Source: Glebionis coronaria (taxonomy: Eukaryota > Streptophyta > Magnoliopsida > Asterales > Asteraceae). From it: 64,000 nucleotides of DNA. The stretch is taken from the NCBI GenBank assembly GCA_025667525.1, contig CM046882.1, forward strand, positions 530,335,473 through 530,399,472. Direction: 5' to 3'. The translations under genes and the position numbers were made by a program. Below are positions 46,150 to 57,027 of the stretch, piece by piece (within the stretch, counting starts at the first letter, position 1; every line of letters begins with the position of its first letter). The notes beneath the pieces are model-generated. The model did no database searches. It was not told the origin of the DNA and was given only the letters and a program-made list of their open reading frames with translations.

Positions 46150-46689
46150 CCCTCCTAATACACATTATGAGGGTTAGTTAGTTTTTAGTAGTTAGTTTCA
46201 TTTTTCATTTTTCTTTCTAGTTTTAGAGAGAGAAAGTTCTCAACTTTCTCTCACTAAGTTTTCATCTTTTCTTTCTTTTAATCTTTCAAGATTAAACCTT
46301 TTGTATTTTGGGTTCCATTAATCAAGTTCAAGTTTAAGCTTTTAAACTCTAATCTCTTTCTACCTTTCTTTATTTTTAGTTAATTTTGGTGCGAAATACT
46401 ATTGATCCGTGTTGATCTTGATGTTTTCGTGCTTAAAAAGTTAATCTTTTTATTCCCACATAAGCTTTCAAACGATTAAGCTTTAAGAACTTGTGCTTAT
46501 TGGCTTATTTGTGTTTTTAGCTTATTTACTTTTAAAGTTTTCTTAAAAAGTTTCTTGTTTTATGGTTTGATTTAAAAGATTGCTTATTTTAAGTTGTAAA
46601 AGTTGTTAGTCCATTTTACTATATATGCGTTCAAGTTTTGGTGTTAGCTTATCAAAAGAGCTTATCACTTTGCTTATTTTCGAATCCCA

Positions 46690-47065
46690 TATTAATCGGA
46701 AAAGGGTAAACCCTTTTCTGATTTGGCTTTCCGATTGGCCCTCTTTCCGATTTGCACTTCCCTTGTATTCCGATCATTAGATTGGAAAAGGGTTTTAAGA
46801 CATTCCGATTTGATCATCTGTATTCCGATCACCTTGATCGGATTAGGGTTATATTATTCCGACTGTGGGGCTTTGTTTACATTCCGATTGGGTGTCTTGT
46901 ATAACATTCCGATTTGACTCAATTTTTGGTATTCTGATTGGACTTATTTTCAAGCATTCCGATTGCCTTATTCCGACAACAGTATTCCGACGAGTCTTGT
47001 TTGCCATATTCCGATTAGTGATTTTTCCAACATTCCGATTGAAGCATTTTTATGTATATTCCGAT
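46690..47065. repeat. ATTCCGATT dispersed short repeats
   Basis: About fifteen copies of ATTCCGATT or TTCCGAT lie at irregular 15-40 bp spacing in the Ath-1 LTR. Confidence 0.8.
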
Positions 47066-47381
47066 TGGGCATTCCTATGAGATTAGTTTCTTGTTTTTAC
47101 AAAGGTTTCAAGTTTTAGATTTATTAATTGTTCAAGTATTTTTTTTAATCTTGTCTTTAAGTTTTCAAGCATTTATTTTTAACTCGTCCTTTTAGTTTAA
47201 TCTTTAAACTTCTACTTTACTCAACGACACTTTCATAGTTGCTATTAGTTTAAAATAGATAATCAATCAAACCATTTATTATTCCACCAAGAACAATTGA
47301 GTCACACTTTCTACCAATAGTCAATTCGAAGAGATTCGAAACAACCAACTTTTATACTCGGTTGCAAAATCGTGTATTAAA

Positions 47382-47397
47382 TGGGGCCGCTGCCGGC
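47382..47397 (+). other. PBS of Ath-1
   Basis: TGGGGCCGCTGCCGGC is close to TGGCGCCGTTGCCGGG, the PBS typical of Tat/Athila gypsy elements. Confidence 0.7.
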
Positions 47398-47594
47398 TCT
47401 TTTCGTTAAGATTAAAGGTTTATAGTGAGAGACGCGTTGGATTTTGGGATCCGTTCATCTTTGAACGTTATTTTCCTTGCTTTAAAAATTTCAAAAAATC
47501 CTAAAAAATATAAAATTTTCAAAAATACAAAAAAAATTAAAAAACATAAAAAAACCAAAAATATTTCTTGCTTTGTTAGTTCTTTTGCAGGTGT

Positions 47595-47870
47595 ATGCGC
47601 ACTCGATCAACGTCTTATCAAGAGCCCGAGACTCTCGATAACTTAAACATGGCCGGTGTACACAACAATAATAATAATCCACCTCAAAACAACATGAATA
47701 ATAAAAACAATGAACCTCTATCTGACAATCGCCCTATGATCGAACTTTTGCAAGCACATGTAGAGGGCAACCACGATGCTATTGTCATACCCGCGATTGG
47801 AGCCAACAACTTTGAGCTCAAATCCGGCTTTATTCAAATGGTCTCAGCTCAACCATTCTTGGGACGTACC
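47595..47870 (+). pseudogene. gag: Ath-1 gag, 5' fragment
   Basis: ATG at 47595. An Asn-rich start (NNNNNPPQNNMNNKNN) leads to IVIPAIGANNFELKSGFIQMV, the hallmark opening of Athila Gag (I..P.I.ANNFE.K...I.MV). The frame is cut after QPFLGRT by Lard-1; the flanking GTACC (47866-47870) is the presumed TSD. The remainder is not in the window. Confidence 0.75.
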
Positions 47871-48310
47871 TGTTAGTGCAAACATTACGATGCTTTGTCG
47901 ATATAATCTCTTTGTGTTTTGTTGATGACAAACGTATAATTCGCAATACATTATGTAAAATGTCAAGGTACTCGTAATCACTCAAGAATACATTTGTATA
48001 CTTCTCTCGACACCTCCAAGACCTCATTCGGCATGAATCACTCAAGGTATGTACAAACATGTCATTAACCTAACTAAGTGATCAAGGATTAATATTTTCT
48101 TAAAACTCACATTTTAATCAAATGTGACAAAAGATTTAAAATAACTTTATTTTTAAGAAAATGTTTTATTAAAAAGAAAATGGAAATTTGAATTTGGCAT
48201 ATTCCATATGCCAAAGGAATATCCTTTGAGGGTATAAACTACCCCAGATGGCATATCCCCACTAAAGGACAAATTTGCACGGACTCCGACACGGAGGTTC
48301 CTTAAAGGAA

Positions 48311-48362
48311 CCCGCGGTTCCTTATTGATAAGGTACCGCGGGTAGAGATAAGGAACCGCGGG
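48311..48362. repeat. CCGCGGTTCCTTAT inverted repeat
   Basis: CCCGCGGTTCCTTAT and its near-perfect complement ATAAGGTACCGCGGG are separated by two bases, and a third copy (ATAAGGAACCGCGGG) follows. It lies just upstream of the TATA box. Related copies are at 49727-49790, 50247-50296, 52092-52143 and 55309-55360. Confidence 0.88.
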
Positions 48363-48388
48363 TGTTTTTTACCGTTGCAATGTTGTCC

Positions 48389-48396
48389 TATAAATA
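48389..48396 (+). promoter_or_regulatory. TATA box in the Lard-1 LTR
   Basis: TATAAATA; the second LTR has the same at about 55387. The hairpin chain lies downstream, so it would be within the transcript. Confidence 0.6.
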
Positions 48397-48649
48397 GTGG
48401 ATAATTTCCAGGTTTTCTTTCAACCCTTTTTGCACAGTTTCTTTCAAAAACCATCTTAGATCCTTGATTAGTTAGTTTTGATTAATCTTGTTTAAGATGT
48501 GATTCAATCTTCAATCTCCTCATCCTCACAAGTGCAAAGAGAAGAACACTATCATTACCATGATGTGTTGGGTTCACTACATGATGAAGATCTTTCCTTC
48601 TATAGATCTAAGTTATGTTTTTAGTCTTCCTACTATGTATATGTAGAAG

Positions 48650-49267
48650 ATCCAAGTGTTGGGTACACTTGGATGTGTTTGTAAGGGTAGAATATCCAAG
48701 TGATGGGTATCCTTGGATTAGGTGTTAGTTGTGTAGATCCAAGTCTTGTTAGTACTTGGATATAGTGTTAGAGTTATAGATCTAAGTGTTGTGTGCTTAG
48801 ATCTATATGGTTTATGTGTTTAGGCCATAAAACACAAGGTTTGTTATGTTGGGCCATAAAACATAACTAGTGGGTAGATTAGGTTGTGTCTTGGTAGTTC
48901 TCACTAAACTCTAAAGTGATGTGGTTGTGTCTAGGTAGTTCTCACTAAACTATAAAGTGATGTGGTTGTGTCTTGTGAGTTCTCACTTAGCTTTAAAGTG
49001 ATTAGTAGTTGTGTTGTGTGAAGTTCTCACTTAGCTTCAAAGTGAAGAGTCGTGAAGATTGGTTCTAACTTTCGATTAGAACTCGACATCTAGCCTTGTG
49101 TCGTTAAATGGTGAAGTGGGCGACGTTGTGTAGATTGGTCCTACCTAAGATTAGGACTCGACTTTTAGCTTAGAGTCGGAAATTGGATAAGCGACGTTGT
49201 GTATGGTTTCTCCACCTTAAGGAGTTTGTTGACTAGTGAAGTAACTCTCGAGTAAGGTGTACTCGAG
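48650..49267 (+). repeat. Chain of hairpins in the Lard-1 LTR
   Basis: Successive stem-loops: ATCCAAGTGT/ACACTTGGAT (48650-48674), ATCCAAG/CTTGGAT (48694-48718), ATCCAAGT/ACTTGGAT (48737-48761), TATAGATCTAAG/CTTAGATCTATA (48775-48807), then GTTCTAA/TTAGAAC (49062-49082), GTCCTA/TAGGAC (49138-49157) and CTCGAGT/ACTCGAG (49247-49267). Between them lie four ~45 bp repeats of TTCTCACT..AAAGTGA (48897-49044). The same chain is in the second LTR at about 55647-56264. Confidence 0.85.
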
Positions 49268-49857
49268 GAGTGGAGTAGGGCGAAGAGGAGCTTCGTGACC
49301 GAACCACTATAAATCATCGTGTCGGTACTTTCATTTACATTTGTGTCTTTACCTTTGTAGATGTATTTATAATTGCTTACTTATGTTGTGTGTCTTTGTG
49401 TGCATCACATAATCTAAACATCTAAGTTGCGGAAAAGCTATGGCTAAGTACGTGTGTGCTTCATGTTTAGATTATGGTCAAGTATACATCACTTAGTCTA
49501 AACATCCTAGTTGCGGAAAAGCTTGTGCTTAGTATGTGTGTGCTTAGTGCTTAGACTATTGCTTGATGTACTCTTGATTTGATGTGCTTGTGTGTTTTCT
49601 TACTTGTAGTATTTATCTCTCAATCAAACACATCTCACATCTAGTCAAGATTGATAAGGAATTTGATACAAAGGATTGTTAAGGTTTCAAATTAACAATG
49701 TTGCTACGTCCACTGTCGGCGGTTCGTTATTGGACCGGCGGTTCCTTATCAATAAGGAACCGCGGGCAGAGATAAGGAACCGCATGCAGTAGATTGAGTT
49801 GAAATGTTTTGAAAATGAACTAGAAACTATTCAACCCCCCCTTCTAGTTTCTACAAT

Positions 49858-49869
49858 TGGTATCAGAGC
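49858..49869 (+). other. PBS of Lard-1
   Basis: TGGTATCAGAGC, two bases after the LTR end; exact match to the common initiator-Met PBS. Confidence 0.88.
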
Positions 49870-52301
49870 GAGGTTACTCAAGATCTTTGAAGTATATTGT
49901 ACTTTAAAGCTTGGATCGATCTTTGCTCTCTTTTTCAAAACAAATGGTTTTTAAAAATGAAAACGGTTTTTAAAAATAGAGACGATCTTTGTATCAAATT
50001 GTTCATGAAGAGTGATTACTTATGACATGTGTTTCATTGTTTCATTCGTACAAGTTTTGGTGTTAAATAAACTTTGTATAATAGCTTGAATTAAATCTTT
50101 TCATGTTTGGAAGTATAAAAATCTTTTGTGTCATAATTAACTCTAAAATACGAGTTATATGTGTCTAAAATGATTTTTTAGAGTCCTAAGTCCTTCCAAA
50201 AAGTTGCCAAATGATTTTGGCCAAAAACTCATTTTTTGTCCTCTGACCGCGGTTCTTTATTGTTCCCCGCGGATCCTTATCAATAAGGAACCGCAGTCAG
50301 TCTGACTCAGATTTTTGAAAACTTTGAAAAATCATATAAAATCAACCGTAAGTCCGTAGAAGTCGTGCCACCCGTCATTTCGAACGTAATTGAATTTTCT
50401 TTCAACTAAAATGCTTCCAAACCTTTATTCAAACTTTAAAATTTGGATGGTTTCTAAGTTTCATACTTTGTCCAAAGTATTGAGCGTCGGTTTGTCGTAA
50501 AACTTGTGTTTTACTCTTTTCTATTAAGTTGGACATCTCTTGGTGATATATCTTTGAAAATTGATATATTTACAAAGTGTTAAACTTAATTAAATTTAAA
50601 TGGGTCAAAGACTATTTTCAAATAAAATCAAGCTATGAATACTTTGTTGTATCTAACACTCAAAACATGGACGAATGCTTTTATGTGTTAAGCTAATTGT
50701 TTGTGTGTGTTTCTTTGTGTGTTATTATTATATGTAGACATTATTAAGTGTTCCTTGCTATTTGTAGTAGTACTGCTTATATGTCTAGTCTCTTGTGCCT
50801 TGCTTGGTATTTGTTAGTATCTAGTTTTTCCTAATTAGGATGTATACTAGATTTCTTGCATTTTGGTTGCAACATTATTTGTGCATTGCATATAGAATCA
50901 ACATCTCTAGGTTTATATATGTTATATAAACATCATGTACACCTCGTTATGTTTATTAACACTCTTAGGTTTGAAAGCTTTGGGAGCTTATCAAATTTAT
51001 TGATTTGGGTCGTCTTACTCGATCATTGTATTAGTTCAAGTAGATAAATGTCTCACTATAAAACATGAAACACCCTTTGAAAATCTTAGCTATTTTCTCT
51101 TAAAATAGTGTTTGTGGGAATCAAGAAAGATTTCGATTAAATATCAATGCATTATTCAAACTATGATTGGTATCATTATCGAATCTAATTGACATGTTTT
51201 TTAGTGTAGACATGAATGTGGTTTATTAATAATATACATCGGATCATAACTCACACTTGTGTTGATGGTGTTATATTGAATCTACTTGTTCAAATTGTTA
51301 GACATATTTTGTTTAATAATTACTTATAATGCACAATAGAGTCGGTTTGATAACTTGGATGTTTCATCCAAAATACTCAAGTAATTTACATTGCTATGCA
51401 ATTTATAAATGTGTCATTTCCGAAAGACCAATCAAGAGTGTTCTAAAAAAAATTGTGTAAACTTGGTTTGTACAATTCATTGTTATTGACCTCAAGATCT
51501 ATTAAGGTAAATAACCTTAACTAGACTTGTTTGACAAGATATACAGTGGTGCATTCTTAACCCTCATTATGTCATGCATTGTGTCGCCATGCAAGTTTCA
51601 TCCTTGCTAAACTTTATTAGGCAAATGTTGGAATTACATTTTGTCTAACTTGAGAATGACTAATAGAGAATTTATGCACTAGGATCTTAATTTGACCTAA
51701 CGGTTGAATTACTTCTATGTGGGAAGTTGAGTTGGTGTATAACTCGTAAAAATGGTCGTGTTTAGCCTTAATTGAGCACCTCTAGTGATAGTCTCATACT
51801 CATTCTCTAAATTGGCTAAATGGCTCTTCCTATATATGACTAATGATAGTTTACTTTGATGGACTTTGTATGTCATTAGGAGTCTTTTTCTTTTGTAGCC
51901 ATTAGGTTTTTCTTAGCTTTCCTCTTACATGCTAATTGAACCTATGTGTTTTTCCTTTGTGTGTGTTCTAGTTTCTATTGCTCTTAAGCATGACTTTATG
52001 ATAAGTTAGACTAGAACATTAGGATTTGCTTAATTGGAAAATCCCCCATTCACCACCTAAACCAAGCCTCTGTAGGCGGTACTTTAAATAGACCGCGGCT
52101 CCATATCAATATGGAACCGCCGGTGGAGATAAAGAACCGCGGGCAGAAGCTCTCAAATTCGGGTTTTCTGAAACTTCCCAATTGTTCCAACACCCTTTGG
52201 AATCTTTGTTTCAAACCTTTGATCACTCCCAAAATATCTTGGGCTTTCCCTTTTTAACCCTTTACTAGTTTGGATCATCCCCTCACCCTTTTAAACCCTC
52301 T
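49870..52301 (+). other. Lard-1 leader, non-coding
   Basis: No ORF over about 65 codons and no domain. It contains two further copies of the GC-rich palindrome (50247-50296 and 52092-52143). The rest is AT-rich unique-looking DNA. Confidence 0.7.
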
Positions 52302-52366
52302 TTGTTAGCCATGTTCTTCACACCTCAAACCATTCACCCTTACCCCTTAAACCACCCATTACTACC

Positions 52367-52786
52367 TTGGTTTCTACAAGAACCTCCAATTCATCCAAAA
52401 CCTCCTCTTCAAAGAGGCACCTCAAAATTAAGATTAAGTTTCCCAAACTTAACTCTTCACCCTTTCACACACCCAAGAATGAGATTGTTCCAATTCTCAT
52501 CTCTTCATCACCCTCACCACCTCTTTCTCCATGCAAGACTACCTCAACCCATGGTACCAACCATTATCATGGTTCTACCTCCTCTTCATTCCAATCTAGA
52601 ATGAATGAGCTAACCTCACCCCTCCCTACAAGTACTCTCTTGGATGTGACTACCCAACCTCAACCCATCCAAAGCATTCCCATTGTGAATGACTTTGTTG
52701 AACCCTTGGTGACTTCACCTTTCACCCCACCAAATTCCGCCACCACCCTTGTCTTTCATTTAAGCACGTGGTTTGCTTATTGCTAA
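52367..52786 (+). pseudogene. Possible Gag N-terminal remnant of Lard-1
   Basis: 139 codons from a TTG, rich in Ser, Thr and Pro (for example VSTRTSNSSKTSSSKRHLKIKIKFPKLNSS). A basic S/T-rich start in this position, after the leader, is compatible with some plant Gag N-termini, but no capsid or zinc-knuckle motif follows. A chance frame cannot be excluded; an overlapping frame starts at ATG 52310. Confidence 0.3.
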
Positions 52787-54853
52787 GACATCTAATTTAA
52801 GCAAATCTTAGGATTCTAGTGTAACTAAGATTAAAATTATGCTTAATTTTTAGGCTTGTTTTTTTATATACATCTTTGTATGATCTTTATTCTCTTGTAT
52901 TTCCTTTCATGTTTTTCAACATGATTATTCTTTGTGTCTTGGATCTTGTTGTTATTATGTTTCTTTCTTTTCTCTTATTTTGAGTCCTTTACTTAAACTA
53001 ATAAGAATTAGGAATCTTCTTGGAGATTTACATTTCATGTAGCTTGATTTGTGATATCTAGATAGATGACTTGCTTGTATGCTACTTGCTTATATATCTT
53101 CTTGCTTATCCGTATGCTATATGCTTAATTGATTAGTTAATGAATGCGTGCTTATTATAAAGGTTTTGTCTATGTCAAGCAATTCCGATATAATATCTCT
53201 TAGATGTGTCTAACTCATGCATGTCCTTATATGCTACATGCTAACATGTTTTACTTAGTCTTCCCTTTTTAAGTAATCATGTTTCTTGCATGCCATATGT
53301 GTTAATTGCGCACCTTCTCTACATTGGTTTATTGTAGACTTCATTAGGCATTACATGAATTATCTTATGTGCTTACTTGATTATGTGTTAGATTTTGTAC
53401 TAACTCTTCATGTCTTCTTGAGCTTCTTTTGAGTTTCTTCTCTCATTTTCTTTCGAGATTTCACTATCACCTTCTAAGGTATAGTATTCATGAATCATTT
53501 TGTGAAGTTATCCTTAACTTCTTTGTTGAGTCTCTCTAAATTCATTTTAATCATGCTCTTTTATGTCGAGTCTCTCTCTTCTATTCTTTCTAAACTAACT
53601 TGAGTCGAACCTTACCCTTTCCTCATCACGTAATTATTCTTTGAACATCCTTAATGATTGAGAAGAGCTACGAAACTTTGAGCATGTAGTTTATCGTATG
53701 CTAAACACCATTTGGTGTCGACATTCATACGCATTGTTGCCTATAATGTCCTATATCCCGTAATTTTCTTAAAGCGTCGATTTATACGCTTTTGGTTTTC
53801 CTTTATTTTATTTTATTTTGGTCAAAAATGTCTCTAGATTGAGATATTTTTGTTCCTCTTTTTGAGAGTTGATTGCGGTTAAAATTTACAATTGGTATGG
53901 GTGATTCCATCAATTCTAAGTTTTTAACACCTTGAGATGATATCTTCAAATTCTTGGATGTTTTCTACCTCTACTCCAACAATTTTGAATTGATTTCCTC
54001 AAAATCCTCTCCTTGTTTTTTTAGAGTTGATGGTTAAATCTTGAATTTTCTTGGGTGATTCCAAAAATTCTAAGCTTTTTACCCTTTGACATATTATCAT
54101 TACAATTGGTATGGATGTTTCTTTTCTATCTCTATTCCAACAATTGTGAATTGATCTTGTCAAGATCCTCTCCTTTGATTTGTCTTTGGATTGATAGCAT
54201 CGCATGCACACTTCTTTGCTTGTCATTGTTTGTGCAAATGACTTGTTTATCATCCCCGTTTGGGTGACATCTCTTTTCATATATGCTCTTGTCTACTAAC
54301 CTTGTTTTGTAGGACAATTCTAACCCATTTTTATAGCTCGTCACTATTCTTGCTTTGTTGGTACCTCAAGCAAGGGGGAGCTCATATCAAGGGGGAGCAT
54401 TTGCAAGAGTTCAAGTCATTACATTTACGATCATTGACTCACTCAAATTGCATTCATCGAACATCTTACAAGTAATGCATTTTGGACACTCGTAGATAAG
54501 CATATTATTATGCTTGTTGTTGGTTAACCTATGGTGATTGAAGACTTCACTAGGATGACGCAAGCTCAATATCTTTGGATGATGGGTCTATAGTTTGGAT
54601 TCTCGCCTCTCAACCGACGACCACTAGTGATGATCTACCTTTTGGATGCAAGCTCGTGTGACGTTAATTCTTCTCCCCTTCAAATGACGTGCTATCGATG
54701 TCTACCACTTTGGGCGTGTGCTCTCTCGACGTTTATTCTTCTCTTCTTCAAGACGTTGACTACCTTTTTGATTCGAAAAAAGGGGAGAAGTAAGTGTAAA
54801 CGAGTAACTTATGCATTTTAATATGTGTTGCGGTTTACTTGTTTGTCATCATC
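52787..54853 (+). other. Lard-1 3' non-coding interior
   Basis: T-rich with no domain. Two imperfect ~150 bp direct repeats (about 53895-54040 and 54045-54180) share TGGGTGATTCCA..AATTCTAAG and TCCAACAATT.TGAATTGAT. Purine tracts CAAGGGGGAGC lie at about 54370 and 54390, well upstream of the real PPT. Confidence 0.7.
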
Positions 54854-54867
54854 AAAAAGGGGGAGAT
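54854..54867 (+). other. PPT of Lard-1
   Basis: AAAAAGGGGGAGAT immediately precedes the second LTR. Confidence 0.85.
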
Positions 54868-56407
54868 TGTTAGTGCAAACATTACGATGCTTTGTCGATA
54901 TAATCTCTTTGTGTTTTGTTGATGACAAACGTATAATTCGCAATACATTATGTAAAATGTCAAGGTACTCGTAATCACTCAAGAATACATTTGTATACTT
55001 CTCTCGACACCTCCAAGACCGCATTCGGCATGAATCACTTAAGGTATGTACAAACATGTCATTAACCTAACTAAGTGATCAAGGATTAATATTTTCTTAA
55101 AACTCACATTTTAATCAAATGTGACAAAAGATTTTAATTAACTTTATTTTTAAGAAAATGTTTTATTAAAAAGAAAATGGAAATTTGAATTTGGCATATT
55201 CCATATGCCAAAGGAATATCCTTTGAGGGTATAAACTACCCCAGATGGCATATCCCCACTAAAGGACAAATTTGCACGGACTCCGACACGGAGGTTCCTT
55301 AAAGGAATCCGCGGTTCCTTATTGATAAGGTACCGCGGGTAGCGATAAGGAACCGCGGGTGTTTTCGACCGTTGCAATATTGTCCTATAAATAGTGGATC
55401 ATTTCCAGGTTTTCTTTCAACCCTTTTTGCACAGTTTCTTTCAAAAACCATCTTAGATCCTTGATTAGTTAGTTTTGATTAATCTTGTTTAAGATGTGAT
55501 TCAATCTTCAATCTCCTCATCCTCACAAGTGCAAAGAGAAGAACACTATCATTACCATGATGTGTTGGGTTCACTACATGATGAAGATCTTTCCTTCTAT
55601 AGATCTAAGTTATGTTTTTAGTCTTCCTATTATGTATATGTAGAAGATCCAAGTGTTGGGTACACTTGGATGTGTTTGTAAGGGTAGAATATCCAAGTGA
55701 TGGGTATCCTTGGATTAGGTGTTAGTTGTGTAGATCCAAGTCTTGTTAGTACTTGGATATAGTGTTAGAGTTATAGATCTAAGTGTTGTGTGCTTAGATC
55801 TATATGGTTTATGTGTTTAGGCCATAAAACACAAGGTTTGTTATGTTGGGCCATAAAACATAACTAGTGGGTAGATTAGGTTGTGTCTTGGTAGTTCTCA
55901 CTAAACTCTAAAGTGATGTGGTTGTGTCTAGGTAGTTCTCACTAAACTATAAAGTGATGTGGTTGTGTCTTGTGAGTTCTCACTTAGCTTTAAAGTGATT
56001 AGTAGTTGTGTTGTGTGAAGTTCTCACTTAGCTTCAAAGTGAAGAGTCGTGAAGATTGGTTCTAGCTTTCGATTAGAACTCGACATCTAGCCTTGTGTCG
56101 TTAAATGGTGAAGTGGGCGACGTTGTGTAGATTGGTCCTACCTAAGATTAGGACTCGACTTTTAGCTTAGAGTCGGAAATTGGATAAGCGACGTTGTGTA
56201 TGGTTTCTCCACCTTAAGGAGTTTGTTGACTAGTGAAGTAACTCTCGAGTAAGGTGTACTCGAGGAGTGGAGTAGGGCGAAGAGGAGCTTCGTGACCGAA
56301 CCACTATAAATCATCGTGTTGGTACTTTCATTTACATTTGTGTCTTTACCTTTGTAGATGTATTTATAATTGCTTACTTGTGTTGTGTGTCTTTGTGTGC
56401 ATCACAT
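54868..56407 (+). repeat. 3' LTR of Lard-1, first 1540 bp
   Basis: Matches 47871-49410 with about a dozen substitutions and no net length change. Cop-5 interrupts it after TGCATCACAT. Confidence 0.88.
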
Positions 56408-56929
56408 TGTTGGGAATAAATTAAGGCCAGATCACTTGAGCGCTGACAAGAACAAAACAAGCGTTGACAAGAACAAAACAAGCGCTGACAGCTCAAGCGT
56501 TGACAAGTTAAAGTCAAGCGTTGATACATTGAAGACAAGCACTGATGGAAGATATATTCTACACGTTTATTATATTCTAGAATACTTCTAGTAAGGATAG
56601 AAATGACAATGTATTTTCTATATTTATCTTTACCTAAGCTGATACGTAGATTATTGTACAAGGCTTCTTATGTCTATAAAAGAAGACCTTTAGGTTAATG
56701 TTTGATATAAGTTTTATATAAGTTTTCGTTCGTAAACATCTTTCATTGTAAGCAAGTTTGATATTGATAATCAAAGTGAAAGTTTGTTTACATCATTGTG
56801 TGTTCTTGTTTAAGTGTTAAATTCCGCATAACACTTAGATTCATAAAGCACATACAAAGTTTCTCTACGTGTATTACTTGATCTAATCTCGTATACACAA
56901 AGCTAATCGATCTAAGTTTGGGATCAACA
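56408..56929 (+). repeat. 5' LTR of Cop-5
   Basis: 522 bp from TGTTGGGAATAAATT to GGGATCAACA. U3 contains six copies of an AGCGYTGACAAG-type motif (56438-56545), followed by TATAAAAG at 56675-56682. Confidence 0.88.
56675..56682 (+). promoter_or_regulatory. TATA box in the Cop-5 LTR
   Basis: TATAAAAG, about 130 bp downstream of the AGCGYTGACAAG motif cluster, which sits where enhancer repeats of copia LTRs are usually found. Confidence 0.65.
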
Positions 56930-56931
56930 AG

Positions 56932-56943
56932 TGGTATCAGAGC
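56932..56943 (+). other. PBS of Cop-5
   Basis: TGGTATCAGAGC, two bases after the LTR; complementary to initiator Met tRNA. Confidence 0.9.
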
Positions 56944-57027
56944 TTGTTGAGGAACTTTTGATCTTAAAGAACACCAGAACCCTAAAAACACCAAAACCCT
57001 AATTTTCTCAAAAACCCTAACAACATC

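Larger units (their letters stand above)
45746..47380 (+). repeat. Probable Athila-type LTR (Ath-1)
   Basis: The left border is uncertain. TATAAATA at 46142-46149 is the likely promoter. An ATTCCGATT repeat array spans 46690-47065. The right border is set by a gypsy-type PBS at 47382. No partner LTR is in the window, because Lard-1 cuts the element. A 90-codon basic frame (45874-46146) is probably chance. Confidence 0.55.
47871..49855 (+). repeat. 5' LTR of Lard-1
   Basis: 1985 bp, TGTTAGTGCAAAC ... TAGTTTCTACA. It contains a TATA box (48389-48396), GC-rich palindromes (48311-48362 and 49727-49790) and a chain of hairpins (48650-49267). Confidence 0.88.
47871..56407 (+). mobile_element. Lard-1: large non-coding LTR element (LARD-like)
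   Basis: 5' LTR at 47871-49855, PBS TGGTATCAGAGC at 49858-49869, PPT at 54854-54867, and a second LTR from 54868 that is interrupted at 56407 by Cop-5. The 5.0 kb interior has no protease, integrase, RT or RNase H motif and only a weak Gag-like ORF. The first 1540 bp of both LTRs align without length change and differ at about a dozen sites. PBS and PPT types suggest a copia helper. The missing ~445 bp of the second LTR should lie beyond Cop-5. Confidence 0.85.
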
